A program made the position numbers and the translations under genes. 64,000 bases of DNA from Nitrososphaera sp. Its GTDB lineage: Archaea; Thermoproteota; Nitrososphaeria; Nitrososphaerales; Nitrososphaeraceae. This document shows positions 36,338 through 43,571 of the stretch, piece after piece; positions within the stretch are counted from its first letter, which is position 1; each line of letters opens with the position of its first letter. The DNA is taken from the NCBI GenBank assembly GCA_039938515.1, contig JBDUUL010000010.1, positions 62,001 to 126,000 of the forward strand, read 5' to 3'. The notes under the pieces were generated by a model. The model searched no databases and was not told where the DNA came from. It saw nothing but the letters and a program-made list of their open reading frames with translations.

Positions 36338-36592
36338 ATGAGGGCTGGCTTGAATGAAGAGTATTTGGTCAATCAATCAATGGTCAAGACAGCGTTTCTC
36401 AGCTACTACATAAGCATGTATAATTCAGTTAGCAGAGAGCTAGAGTTGGCGGATGCGCCTGTCACCGTCGACGAAATCTATGAGTTCATTCAGGACATGA
36501 AGCACGAGGTAGGAAAGGACGTCCCGGAGATTCAAAAGGAAGACATAAGCCTCTGTTTCAAAGTCCTACAGGCTGGCGGAATCTGCCGGTAA
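36338..36592 (+). CDS. Small helical hypothetical protein
   Basis: The protein has 84 residues, mostly helical and acidic (VDEIYEFIQDMKHEVGKDVPEIQ). Near the N-terminus FLSYYISMYNSVSREL forms an amphipathic helix. Two Cys are near the C-terminus (LCFKVLQAGGICR). No family recognised. It is followed at once by a terminator-like palindrome and preceded by an inverted repeat shared with the nickel permease promoter, so it is probably a metal- or urea-regulated single gene. Confidence 0.6.
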   Translation: MRAGLNEEYLVNQSMVKTAFLSYYISMYNSVSRELELADAPVTVDEIYEFIQDMKHEVGKDVPEIQKEDISLCFKVLQAGGICR

Positions 36593-36614
36593 AGTTCGAC
36601 AGTCGAACTTTTTT
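36591..36614 (+). terminator. Palindrome plus T run (dispersed element, copy 4)
   Basis: AAAGTTCGAC-A-GTCGAACTTT is a perfect 10-base stem with a one-base centre, followed by T residues, immediately after the stop codon at 36592. It contains the perfect form of the dispersed GTTCGACAGYCGAAC element (36594-36608), so it may be a terminator, a protein-binding site, or both. Confidence 0.55.
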
Positions 36615-36685
36615 GGCGGAAGAGCCCGCCTTCGTTAACCCAGAGGAGGCAAAAGTTTTATATATATTTAATATTATAATGAAGT

Positions 36686-36811
36686 GTGGATATTTCGGGA
36701 GTCTTGGCAACGTTTGCCGTCATTCTCGCAGCAAGCGGATTCTTCCTCTTCATGGGTACAGTGGGTCTAAAGAGCGACAAGAAAGAAGACGAGATGCACA
36801 AGGCGGAGTAG
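36686..36811 (+). CDS. Single-helix membrane microprotein
   Basis: A 41-residue protein from GTG 36686 (MDISGVLATF) to TAG 36811. Residues about 5-27 are hydrophobic (LATFAVILAASGFFLFMG) and the C-terminus is charged (KSDKKEDEMHKAE). A strong TATA run (TTTATATATA, about 36657-36666) lies about 25 bases before the GTG, so the mRNA should be leaderless. This frame fits the promoter better than the longer overlapping frame of the TPR gene. Confidence 0.6.
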   Translation: MDISGVLATFAVILAASGFFLFMGTVGLKSDKKEDEMHKAE

Positions 36812-36870
36812 CTCTTTTTGATCATACCCACATGCGAAGGCGCGACCATCAGGGAAGGTTTGATTTAGAC

Positions 36871-37386
36871 ATGGTTCTAGGATGGCTCCGCGGCAAAGGC
36901 GCCAAGCCGTCGAAAGAACCGGTTGTTCGGAAGGTGGATAGGAAAACTGCGTCTGACGAGTGGGTAAAACATGGCGAGGATCTGGCTAACTCAAATAGGC
37001 CTGAGGAAGCTATCCAGGCTTTTGACAAGGCCATAGAAATTCTTCCGCAGAACGCGTATGCATGGGGCGACAAGGCGCTCATGCTCGATAAACTCGGCCG
37101 CACTGACGAGGCGTTGATCGCGTTTGCAAGGTCAACAGAGATCGATTCAAGCAGCGCTATTACGTGGAATAACAAGGGTTTGACGCTTTTGAAAGCCGGC
37201 AAGTTTGCTCAAGCGGTTGAATCCTTTGACAAGGCAATCGAGTGCAATGGAAAGTATGCAAAAGCATGGTACAACAAGGGAAGGGCACTTACAATGTTAA
37301 ACAAAGTCAGCGATGCGCAGCGATGCTTTGATGTTGCTCGAAAAATGGATCCGTTGCTGTTTGCAAAATTGAAAAAGATGCACTAG
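36871..37386 (+). CDS. TPR-repeat protein
   Basis: From ATG 36871 (MVLGWLRGKG) the protein has 171 residues with three to four tetratricopeptide repeats, for example AIQAFDKAIEILPQNAYAWGDKA, split by the usual 34-residue period, then AVESFDKAIECNGKYAKAWYNKG. TPR arrays bind other proteins. The frame upstream of this start runs through the membrane microprotein gene and is not protein-like. Partner unknown. Confidence 0.8.
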   Translation: MVLGWLRGKGAKPSKEPVVRKVDRKTASDEWVKHGEDLANSNRPEEAIQAFDKAIEILPQNAYAWGDKALMLDKLGRTDEALIAFARSTEIDSSSAITWNNKGLTLLKAGKFAQAVESFDKAIECNGKYAKAWYNKGRALTMLNKVSDAQRCFDVARKMDPLLFAKLKKMH

Positions 37387-37439
37387 CATCGCTTGCAGCA
37401 AAAAAATCTTAAATAAATAATCTCTTCTTTAATCCTTGA

Positions 37440-37622
37440 ATGTTTGGAAAAATGTATGGTTGCGGTGCTTGCGGGTCCCGGTTTAAGGACCGTGAGGCGC
37501 TTCTACTTCACGCAGAGGAGCAGCACAACAAGGCAACGACGTATCAGTGTATAACTTGTGACGAGGATTTCAATAACGAATCCACATTTAAAATGCACAT
37601 GGCAAGGAACCACAAAATCTAA
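37440..37622 (+). CDS. Protein with two C2H2 zinc fingers
   Basis: Sixty residues with two fingers: CGACGSRF...LLLHAEEQH and CITCDEDF...FKMHMARNH, each C-x2-C-x12-H-x4-H or close. Nothing else is present. It probably binds nucleic acid. A TATA-like CTTAAATAAATAA lies just upstream, giving a short or absent leader. Confidence 0.8.
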   Translation: MFGKMYGCGACGSRFKDREALLLHAEEQHNKATTYQCITCDEDFNNESTFKMHMARNHKI

Positions 37623-37655
37623 TAATTAATTTTAGTGGCTCGTAATGTTAGATAC

Positions 37656-37672
37656 GCTTAAATACTTACTAA
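37656..37672 (+). promoter_or_regulatory. SSS permease promoter with TTACTAA
   Basis: TATA (GCTTAAATAC, 37656-37665) is followed directly by TTACTAA (37666-37672), 16 bases before the ATG of the permease. This is the plus-strand version of the arrangement seen at four other island genes. Confidence 0.55.
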
Positions 37673-37687
37673 ATAGATAAAATAATC

Positions 37688-39265
37688 ATGGCTGACGTGC
37701 CTATTATTTACCCAATTACCGTCATGGCGTTCGTGGCCGCTACCGCGGCCATTGGCGTTCTTGCGGTCAAATTTGTCAAGAAAAGCAGCAAGCGATACAT
37801 AGTTGCTGGCAAGAGCCTTCCACTGTTCTTCATCGGAACTATGTTAGTTTCAGAGGCTGTCGACGGTAACGCCTCTCTTGGCAACGTCTCGCTTACATTT
37901 TCAGGTGGGTTTTGGGCAGGCGCGGTAGTCCCATTAGGACTAGCCATCTGCTTGGTGCTTACCGGAGCCTTCTTTGGCAAACGATTTAATCGAATGAACA
38001 TGATCACTTTAGCGGACTTTTATTTCCGCCGGTATGGCAACCTCACAGAGGTTATGGCTGGAACTCTGATGTCGATAAGCTTCATTGTTCTTGTAGCGGG
38101 GAACCTTGCTGCAAGCGGCTACATCATTTCGGTTGTAATGAGTATTCCGCTAATCTTTGCCATGCTAATTGCAACTGCTGTCGTTCTTCTCTACACATAT
38201 TTCGGCGGTCTGTTCTCTTGCGCATATACCGACATATTCCACATCTACCTAGCGGTTGTTGGATTCTGGGGAGGCTTCTTGTTCCTGATAAGCCCGTGGT
38301 CGCCAATACAAGGAGGGCTTGAAACTATTGTCTCAAATGTTCCCGCCAACTTTATGGACCTGTCTGGCCTCTACGATGCTGGAAACGGCGCACTTGTGAA
38401 CTGGGCATCTATAATATCGCTTGGACTTGGAGACATTGTCGCCTTAGACTTTATGGAAAGGATTTTCGCAGCAGATGGTGGCAGAACTGCGCAGAAAAGC
38501 AGCTATTTTGCCGCCGGCTTGACGTTGCTCATATTGATTCCTACAACAATGATCGGGATAATTGGACATACACTTGAACCAAACATCCAAGATGCATTTA
38601 CACTCTATCCGATAATGGCCATAAACCATATGCCATCAATCCTTGGAATATTGATGCTGGTAAGTACAGTTAGCTGTGGCATGTCAACTGCTAACGGGGG
38701 CACACTAGCGATAGCTAGCGTACTGTCAAGAAACATGCTACAGCGAAATATCATAACTCGCTTCCTTCACAGACCAAAGTTGAGCGATCGCCAACTACTG
38801 ATCGCCACGAGGCTCTTGGTAATACCAATGTTCTTTACAGCTTTTGCTCTTGGTTACCTGATTCCCAGGCCTGGGATTTATCTAATCTTGGCATTTGATA
38901 TTGTCCTTGCGGGCTGCCTTGTACCGCTAGTTCTTGGAACATTCTGGAAAAAGTCCACTGCATCAGGCGCCGTTGCATCTATCGCAGTTGGTTCAACTCT
39001 TCGAATGATCCTGTACTTCTTGATAAGCACTGCACCATCTGACAGTCCATACTATGCATACGGCGGCCTCGACACAATGATTCCGCCAATTGTCTCGCTG
39101 GCTGTCTTTGTCGGAGTGAGTCTTGCAACGCAAAAGAAAACTCCTCCGAGACACGACGTGATCTACCTTATTCCAAATGATGACGACGTGGTCAGTGGTG
39201 CGGACGTGGATCAATGGGTCAACCCGATAGACGTGCGGCAAATAGCCGGAGCCAAGCGAACATGA
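37688..39265 (+). CDS. SSS-family sodium:solute symporter, probable urea permease (DUR3-like)
   Basis: The protein has 525 residues and about 13 hydrophobic helices, typical of the sodium:solute symporter family. The N-terminal helices contain VAGKSLPLFFIGTMLVSEAVDGNASLGN, in line with DUR3-type urea/polyamine symporters. The position next to the urease island genes and the shared TTACTAA promoter make urea the likely substrate, though substrate cannot be read from sequence alone. Eukaryotic DUR3 proteins are longer (about 650-700 residues). It has a hydrophilic tail of about 35 residues. Confidence 0.8.
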   Translation: MADVPIIYPITVMAFVAATAAIGVLAVKFVKKSSKRYIVAGKSLPLFFIGTMLVSEAVDGNASLGNVSLTFSGGFWAGAVVPLGLAICLVLTGAFFGKRFNRMNMITLADFYFRRYGNLTEVMAGTLMSISFIVLVAGNLAASGYIISVVMSIPLIFAMLIATAVVLLYTYFGGLFSCAYTDIFHIYLAVVGFWGGFLFLISPWSPIQGGLETIVSNVPANFMDLSGLYDAGNGALVNWASIISLGLGDIVALDFMERIFAADGGRTAQKSSYFAAGLTLLILIPTTMIGIIGHTLEPNIQDAFTLYPIMAINHMPSILGILMLVSTVSCGMSTANGGTLAIASVLSRNMLQRNIITRFLHRPKLSDRQLLIATRLLVIPMFFTAFALGYLIPRPGIYLILAFDIVLAGCLVPLVLGTFWKKSTASGAVASIAVGSTLRMILYFLISTAPSDSPYYAYGGLDTMIPPIVSLAVFVGVSLATQKKTPPRHDVIYLIPNDDDVVSGADVDQWVNPIDVRQIAGAKRT

Positions 39266-39318
39266 TGGTATGCTCCTTGGCGACCGGATTTACCGCAATT
39301 GTGGAGGCCGACTAACAA

Positions 39319-39786
39319 TTGGATATGCCTAATCAAGGAAAGATAAAGCGAATACTCGTTGCTATCGATAATTCAGGATATAAGGACAGAATAATCGGCC
39401 TTGCCTTTGATTTGGCGTCATCGCTTAACGCGGAGCTGTATGCGATTCATGTGATTGACAGGGCTTCAATGGGTGCAGTAGGAGATCTAATCGGATACTA
39501 TCGAGGTGGCAAGGTCGAAGTGTACCAGGAAGAGCTAAAGAAGCAGGGAGAGAAACTCTTGGATGAGGTCAAGGCGCCTGCCGAACATCTTGGGATAAAG
39601 GTCACTTCCGAGGTAGTCGTCGCTTCATCAGTGGCCGGAACTCTCATTGACTACGCCAGGGATCACAACATTGACCTTATATTGATTGGAACCAAAGGTA
39701 TTACCGGAATGCAGAGGTTCCTTATGGGCAGTGTCGCCAACAATGTGATAGCAAACGCACATTGCCCAGTGCTTGCAGTGCGGTGA
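39319..39786 (+). CDS. Universal stress protein (UspA family)
   Basis: A single Usp domain of about 150 residues. It begins with KRILVAIDNSGYKDR and ends with the ATP-binding signature GTKGITGMQRFLMGSVANNV, which has the G-x2-G-x9-G(S) pattern of ATP-binding members. TTG 39319 or ATG 39325 can be the start. It follows the permease by about 50 bases and may be co-transcribed, as Usp proteins often are with transporters. Confidence 0.9.
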   Translation: MDMPNQGKIKRILVAIDNSGYKDRIIGLAFDLASSLNAELYAIHVIDRASMGAVGDLIGYYRGGKVEVYQEELKKQGEKLLDEVKAPAEHLGIKVTSEVVVASSVAGTLIDYARDHNIDLILIGTKGITGMQRFLMGSVANNVIANAHCPVLAVR

Positions 39787-39982
39787 CAGAGAATTCTATC
39801 TGAACCGAAGTGATGACTCCAATATAGATGCAGTACCGACACTCTCCTTTTACCGGTTATCAGTCGGTTTACAACGCGTCACTGCTCGAATTACTTTATT
39901 TGAGGTCCCTAGTCCGACGCGCCATTAGATCGGTCCAATTTGCGATGATAAACTAATTAATCATCGCTATTTCTAACTGCTT

Positions 39983-40504
39983 GTGCCGAGTCAAGGGTAC
40001 GCAACTATAGGTCTAAAACCAGCAATCCTGACCAGGCTCGAGGAAGAGACTGACAGGTTTTACCCCGGCATGTTTCTTCCCAGCGCTCTCATAATTATGA
40101 TGAACGAAGTAAAGCGGGGTTACTACTCCGTTGAAATGCAACCAATAAAGGCTGATTTTTCTGGACAATATACTTCGCTTACAATTAGGTCCGATGTACG
40201 GAAATGGCTTGAAGAGAACTATGAGTCCCTTAAGTCCGACTATGACAGAAGGTACAAAGTAAACAGCTTTACAAAATTTGCGGGCATTTTCATGCTCAAT
40301 ATTTTTGAGTCAAAGGCAATCGCACAAAACAACATAGTAAGGCTCAAGGAGGCAGACTTTCGCTGGCTGGTAAGTGAATATGAAAAAAGAAAGAATGAGT
40401 ACAAGATGAAATACGGTGTAACGAGCTTTGAACAATTTGCCGATCTCTTCCTAAAGGAGATTTTTGACAGGCTTGGAATCGCCAAAAAAGCCCTAACCTT
40501 TTAG
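39983..40504 (+). CDS. Protein with repeated small helical domains, possibly DNA-binding
   Basis: The N-terminus (YATIGLKPAILTRLEEETDRFYP) resembles a ribbon-helix-helix strand and first helix. Two further units follow: SLTIRSDVRKWLEENYESLK with NSFTKFAGIFMLNIF, and ADFRWLVSEYEKRKNEYK with TSFEQFADLFLKEIF. They share a period of about 60 residues. The start is GTG. I know no function; a regulator is a guess from the first unit. Confidence 0.6.
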   Translation: MPSQGYATIGLKPAILTRLEEETDRFYPGMFLPSALIIMMNEVKRGYYSVEMQPIKADFSGQYTSLTIRSDVRKWLEENYESLKSDYDRRYKVNSFTKFAGIFMLNIFESKAIAQNNIVRLKEADFRWLVSEYEKRKNEYKMKYGVTSFEQFADLFLKEIFDRLGIAKKALTF

Positions 40505-40678
40505 CACATTTCGAACCGGAGGGCCGACTTAGAAATTGGCTGTTCCTATCGAATTGCGATAATAAACACATAATGAAAAGCACTTTGCTGAAAAGTGTGT
40601 TGTATCATAAAACGCACAATTTGTGTTAATAACTCGATGCAACGATTTATATCATACAGGGTCAATAATATTGTTGAT

Positions 40679-40822
40679 ATGCTCGAAGAACTTCTTGCGA
40701 TGGGTGCAATTATCGCTGCCTGCGCTGCAGGCACTTGGTATGCCAAGAACAAGTTTCAGCCCATGATTAATCTGGGAATGGAAAAGCAGAAGGCGAAGGA
40801 AGCGACCCTCAGAAGAAGGTAA
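40679..40822 (+). CDS. Small single-helix membrane protein
   Basis: From ATG 40679 the protein has 47 residues with one hydrophobic helix (LLAMGAIIAACAAGTWYA) and a basic tail (KQKAKEATLRRR). A TATA-like TTTATATCA lies about 30 bases upstream, which agrees with this start rather than one 28 codons earlier. Function unknown. Confidence 0.5.
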   Translation: MLEELLAMGAIIAACAAGTWYAKNKFQPMINLGMEKQKAKEATLRRR

Positions 40823-40931
40823 AGCTCGTTTTCCCTTATCTTTGTTCTTCTGCTCACTCTTTAAGAAGTGAATCGGCCCGATCTGTTTTTAAATCAACTT
40901 CTCCTTAACTGGAGTAGCCGGACGCTGACAT

Positions 40932-41900
40932 TTGCATCGCAATGCTCTCATAAAGCAGCTCGTAGAGTTGCTCGAAGAAAGTCCTGCAGACCAGTACCAG
41001 ATTCAGAGACGACTAGAATCTACACCTGCTAATGAAGTTTCTAAAGCCTTAGGTGAACTCCTATCAAACAAGACTGTCTACATAGTCGCATACCGCAAAA
41101 GCGAGCGATTTGGAATTGATATCCCAGTATACTCACTGAAAGCTGCTCCTCAGCCGAGCAGACCCGACCTTCATCCTCTGATGACGGGAGTTACCTCTGA
41201 ACGGTCTCTCGAATATGAGTTTGTTTCAAGATCGCTCATCTCAAGAAAGTGCCGTGCCCGAATTTTGGATGTCGGTGCCGCTAACTCTGGTCTTGTCAGG
41301 GAACTGCAGTCATTTGCAAATGGAAAATGGCATGTACTTGGTATAGATTTGAAAAGAACTTGTGATATCTTGATGGATGCCCGTCAGATGGGCTTTCGCG
41401 ATGCAAGTATCGACCAAGTTCTTTGCATCAGCACGCTTGAGCACGTGGGAATGGACGATGGGTGCTCGAATACCGACAAGGAAGGAGACACAAAAGTCAT
41501 CCGGGAAATATTCCGAGTGCTCAAGTCAGGTGGAAAACTAGTTCTTACAGTTCCAATTGGAGGGGCAAGTCCGTCTGAAGGTACGAAAGATGCTGTGGTT
41601 AAAGCGCGAGTTAGCTACATGCCAACAATGCGGACACGAATTTACGACAGCGCGAGCCTCGCAACTTTGGTCGAAGCGTTTACGATTGAATCTGGTGAAT
41701 TCTACAGATATCAGAACGGTAGATGGGGCAGATGCAGCCTACAAACTGCGATGAGCGTACAGGAATCTGATCACAAAGGCAATGCAATTCCTGTGGGGTT
41801 TCATAGTAGCGCATGTGCCTGTCTACTATTAAGAAAAGGGCGAGATCAAGCTGCTCGGGACGCCTCATTTTTCGATACTAACGATCCGCCGCAAACTTGA
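40932..41900 (+). CDS. SAM-dependent methyltransferase with N-terminal winged-helix-like domain
   Basis: Residues about 1-75 look like a winged helix (LIKQLVELLEESPADQYQIQRRLE in helices, VYIVAYRKS as wing). Residues about 105-260 are a class I methyltransferase: RILDVGAANSG as SAM loop, VLGIDLK, IDQVLCISTLEHV and FRVLKSGGKLVLTVPIGG. The start is TTG. The substrate is unknown. It is one of the last genes before the right border of the island, and could be cargo. Confidence 0.75.
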   Translation: MHRNALIKQLVELLEESPADQYQIQRRLESTPANEVSKALGELLSNKTVYIVAYRKSERFGIDIPVYSLKAAPQPSRPDLHPLMTGVTSERSLEYEFVSRSLISRKCRARILDVGAANSGLVRELQSFANGKWHVLGIDLKRTCDILMDARQMGFRDASIDQVLCISTLEHVGMDDGCSNTDKEGDTKVIREIFRVLKSGGKLVLTVPIGGASPSEGTKDAVVKARVSYMPTMRTRIYDSASLATLVEAFTIESGEFYRYQNGRWGRCSLQTAMSVQESDHKGNAIPVGFHSSACACLLLRKGRDQAARDASFFDTNDPPQT

Positions 41901-41906
41901 CAAAAC

Positions 41907-42227
41907 GTGAATCCGCAGAGATTATCTATTTCCGATCTAGTTCACATTGCGAATATGGCTAAATCAAAGCCAAAATCTGACTTGCTAATCATAGTGAGCA
42001 CTACTGCAATGAAGATACTAGAGATGAGTCAAGACGGCATCGAAGCAGAGCAAACAAACGAAGGGACAGTTGCTGGCAAGTACTCGGGAAAGCGTTGGGA
42101 TACAGTAGAATTGCAAATGAACAGAGACGGTACCTCAAAGTTAAGTGTAAAGTTTATTCAAATGACAAGTAAAGGTATGGTATTTGGTATTGGTCAAGGA
42201 ACTAGTGTGCGGCCAAGTGCAAGATGA
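41907..42227 (+). CDS. Hypothetical protein, perhaps truncated by a stop codon
   Basis: The protein has 106 residues, starts with GTG and follows the methyltransferase by six bases. A helix (LSISDLVHIANMA) is followed by beta strands. After its TGA the same frame stays open for 46 more codons to a TAG at 42366 (ending ASIAVNFQE), which might be the former C-terminus. No family recognised. Confidence 0.45.
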   Translation: MNPQRLSISDLVHIANMAKSKPKSDLLIIVSTTAMKILEMSQDGIEAEQTNEGTVAGKYSGKRWDTVELQMNRDGTSKLSVKFIQMTSKGMVFGIGQGTSVRPSAR

Positions 42228-42432
42228 ATCCCCAAGGAGAGAAGCGAAGGAACTTCATGGGCGGATTCACCAAACCTATCTGAATACAAAGGCGCAAAAT
42301 GGACATGCGAGGTAGAAAACAATCTAATGACAGAGAAAGCATCAATTGCCGTGAACTTTCAAGAGTAGTTAGCCCAAACAAGTTAAAGTGCCACGGTAAA
42401 CAAACCCGCTGATGTTAGTACAGCGTAAAGAC

Positions 42433-42458
42433 GGGGCAGTTTAGGGTTGTCCTGCCCC
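42433..42458. other. Hairpin near the right island border
   Basis: GGGGCAG and CTGCCCC form a perfect seven-base stem around a 12-base loop. There is no T run after it. It might be a recombination-related structure or a remnant. Confidence 0.35.
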
Positions 42459-42506
42459 AATAGTCCAGTTACCTGACCACTGACCCCCACCCTTATCAGT
42501 ACGTAT

Positions 42507-42529
42507 CCCCCGGGCCCGCATCTATAACG
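42507..42529 (+). repeat. Putative right attachment site (copy of tRNA-Arg end)
   Basis: Direct copy of 23481-23503 with one mismatch (A at 42520). The sequence before it does not continue the tRNA beyond one or two bases, so it is only the 3' end, as expected for an att site made by integration into a tRNA gene. Confidence 0.65.
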
Positions 42530-42650
42530 GTGCGGAACCCTGGATAGAACGCTCGATGTTAACGCGCGTTCATTACTCCGCGGGAATCCTTCCCTGACTT
42601 GTCTATGCCATCTGTATGCCGGATTGGGTTCGCCAACTGATCTCTATGAC

Positions 42651-43064
42651 TTAATGTGGGGAAACCTCTTTGAATGAAGGTGAGCCTCCAATGAACTTGG
42701 CAATTCTATGTCTAAGAAATACCTCGTGGTCCTTTCCGCAGTCGTTACATCTAAGCCGGATTTTGCCAGACACGCTCCTGTATTTTGGTTTTGTCGCCTC
42801 ATCCTCCTCGACGCATTCCATAACGTTTCCGCATGTACATGAAATCGGGTGTTTTGGCATATGACAAGCTATACACGTTACTGCAATAAAGGCTTGATGA
42901 GCATGGAATTCAGACTGGCTAGCAGATTTTGAATATGTCCATCTCATTTTTCCGCTGATAAATGCATTGACCAGCGGTTGATATTGCGTCATCTCACTTA
43001 TTGACCTCCAAGGCCAAATCCGTACTTGGCTAACCCGCCAATAGCCAATTCTGTAAAATGACAA
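42651..43064 (-). CDS. Zinc-ribbon hypothetical protein
   Basis: The C-terminal two thirds contain Cys pairs in zinc-ribbon style: CIACHMPKHPISCTCG and later CNDCGKDHEVFLRHRIAKFIG. The first 24 residues are Trp/Arg-rich and unlike a protein start, so ATG 42992 (MTQYQPLVN) may be the true beginning. Function unknown. It lies just outside the right island border. Confidence 0.55.
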   Translation of the reverse strand: MSFYRIGYWRVSQVRIWPWRSISEMTQYQPLVNAFISGKMRWTYSKSASQSEFHAHQAFIAVTCIACHMPKHPISCTCGNVMECVEEDEATKPKYRSVSGKIRLRCNDCGKDHEVFLRHRIAKFIGGSPSFKEVSPH

Positions 43065-43149
43065 GCCTTGCTATCGATAATTGTCTTCATTTACAAAATG
43101 TGTGCCATCTAACCAGATGGTTAAAGTATGACAAGCGCATAGTTTTGTA

Positions 43150-43353
43150 GTGGCAGAATCAAATACTGACGGCCAAGAATTCCCGCGTAAACAACAAGAC
43201 AATGCAATTGATAGAGCTCACGCAAAACTTGCATCCGGAAAGAAAGAACTGGCAGAACTTGTCGAGAGCGGCGTGACCCAGCCTGATGACAGAATTATTG
43301 AACTGCGAGCAGAGAACCAACAGAACCAGCAGGTAGTAGACGAGGGGCCTTAG
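43150..43353 (+). CDS. Small charged hypothetical protein
   Basis: A 67-residue, hydrophilic, helix-forming protein (AIDRAHAKLASGKKELAELVES, broken by short polar segments) rich in Gln and Glu. The start is GTG. There are no motifs. It diverges from the zinc-ribbon gene. Confidence 0.45.
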   Translation: MAESNTDGQEFPRKQQDNAIDRAHAKLASGKKELAELVESGVTQPDDRIIELRAENQQNQQVVDEGP

Positions 43354-43571
43354 CTCCGGAAACGTGCGGAAAACTTTATCGTCGTCTACTGAGTCGTTAT
43401 CCGCAAGGCAATTCAACTAAGAAACCCGAAATAGATTTCAATCTACAGTTCTGAAATCCGACTTTTCTTGTGAGAAGGCATCATCGTTCAATGTTGTGAC
43501 GCTATCGCAGCCATGGTGTGTGTCAAATAAACGCAAAAGGGGGACGGCTGATTACCCCTCGTACTGCATAC

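Larger units (their letters stand above)
42228..42650. other. Gene-poor border region of the island
   Basis: About 420 bases without a supported gene. They hold the possible 46-codon continuation of the preceding frame, a hairpin GGGGCAG...CTGCCCC at 42433-42458, and the tRNA-Arg end copy at 42507-42529. I found no integrase remnant in any frame I read. Confidence 0.5.

Noticed and set aside
36613-36870. N-terminal extension of the TPR protein
   Set aside because: The stretch is basic and low in structure and overlaps the better-supported leaderless microprotein.
23481-42529. An integrase or transposase gene within the island
   Set aside because: I found no frame with tyrosine-recombinase or transposase motifs; the ParB-like protein is not a recombinase.
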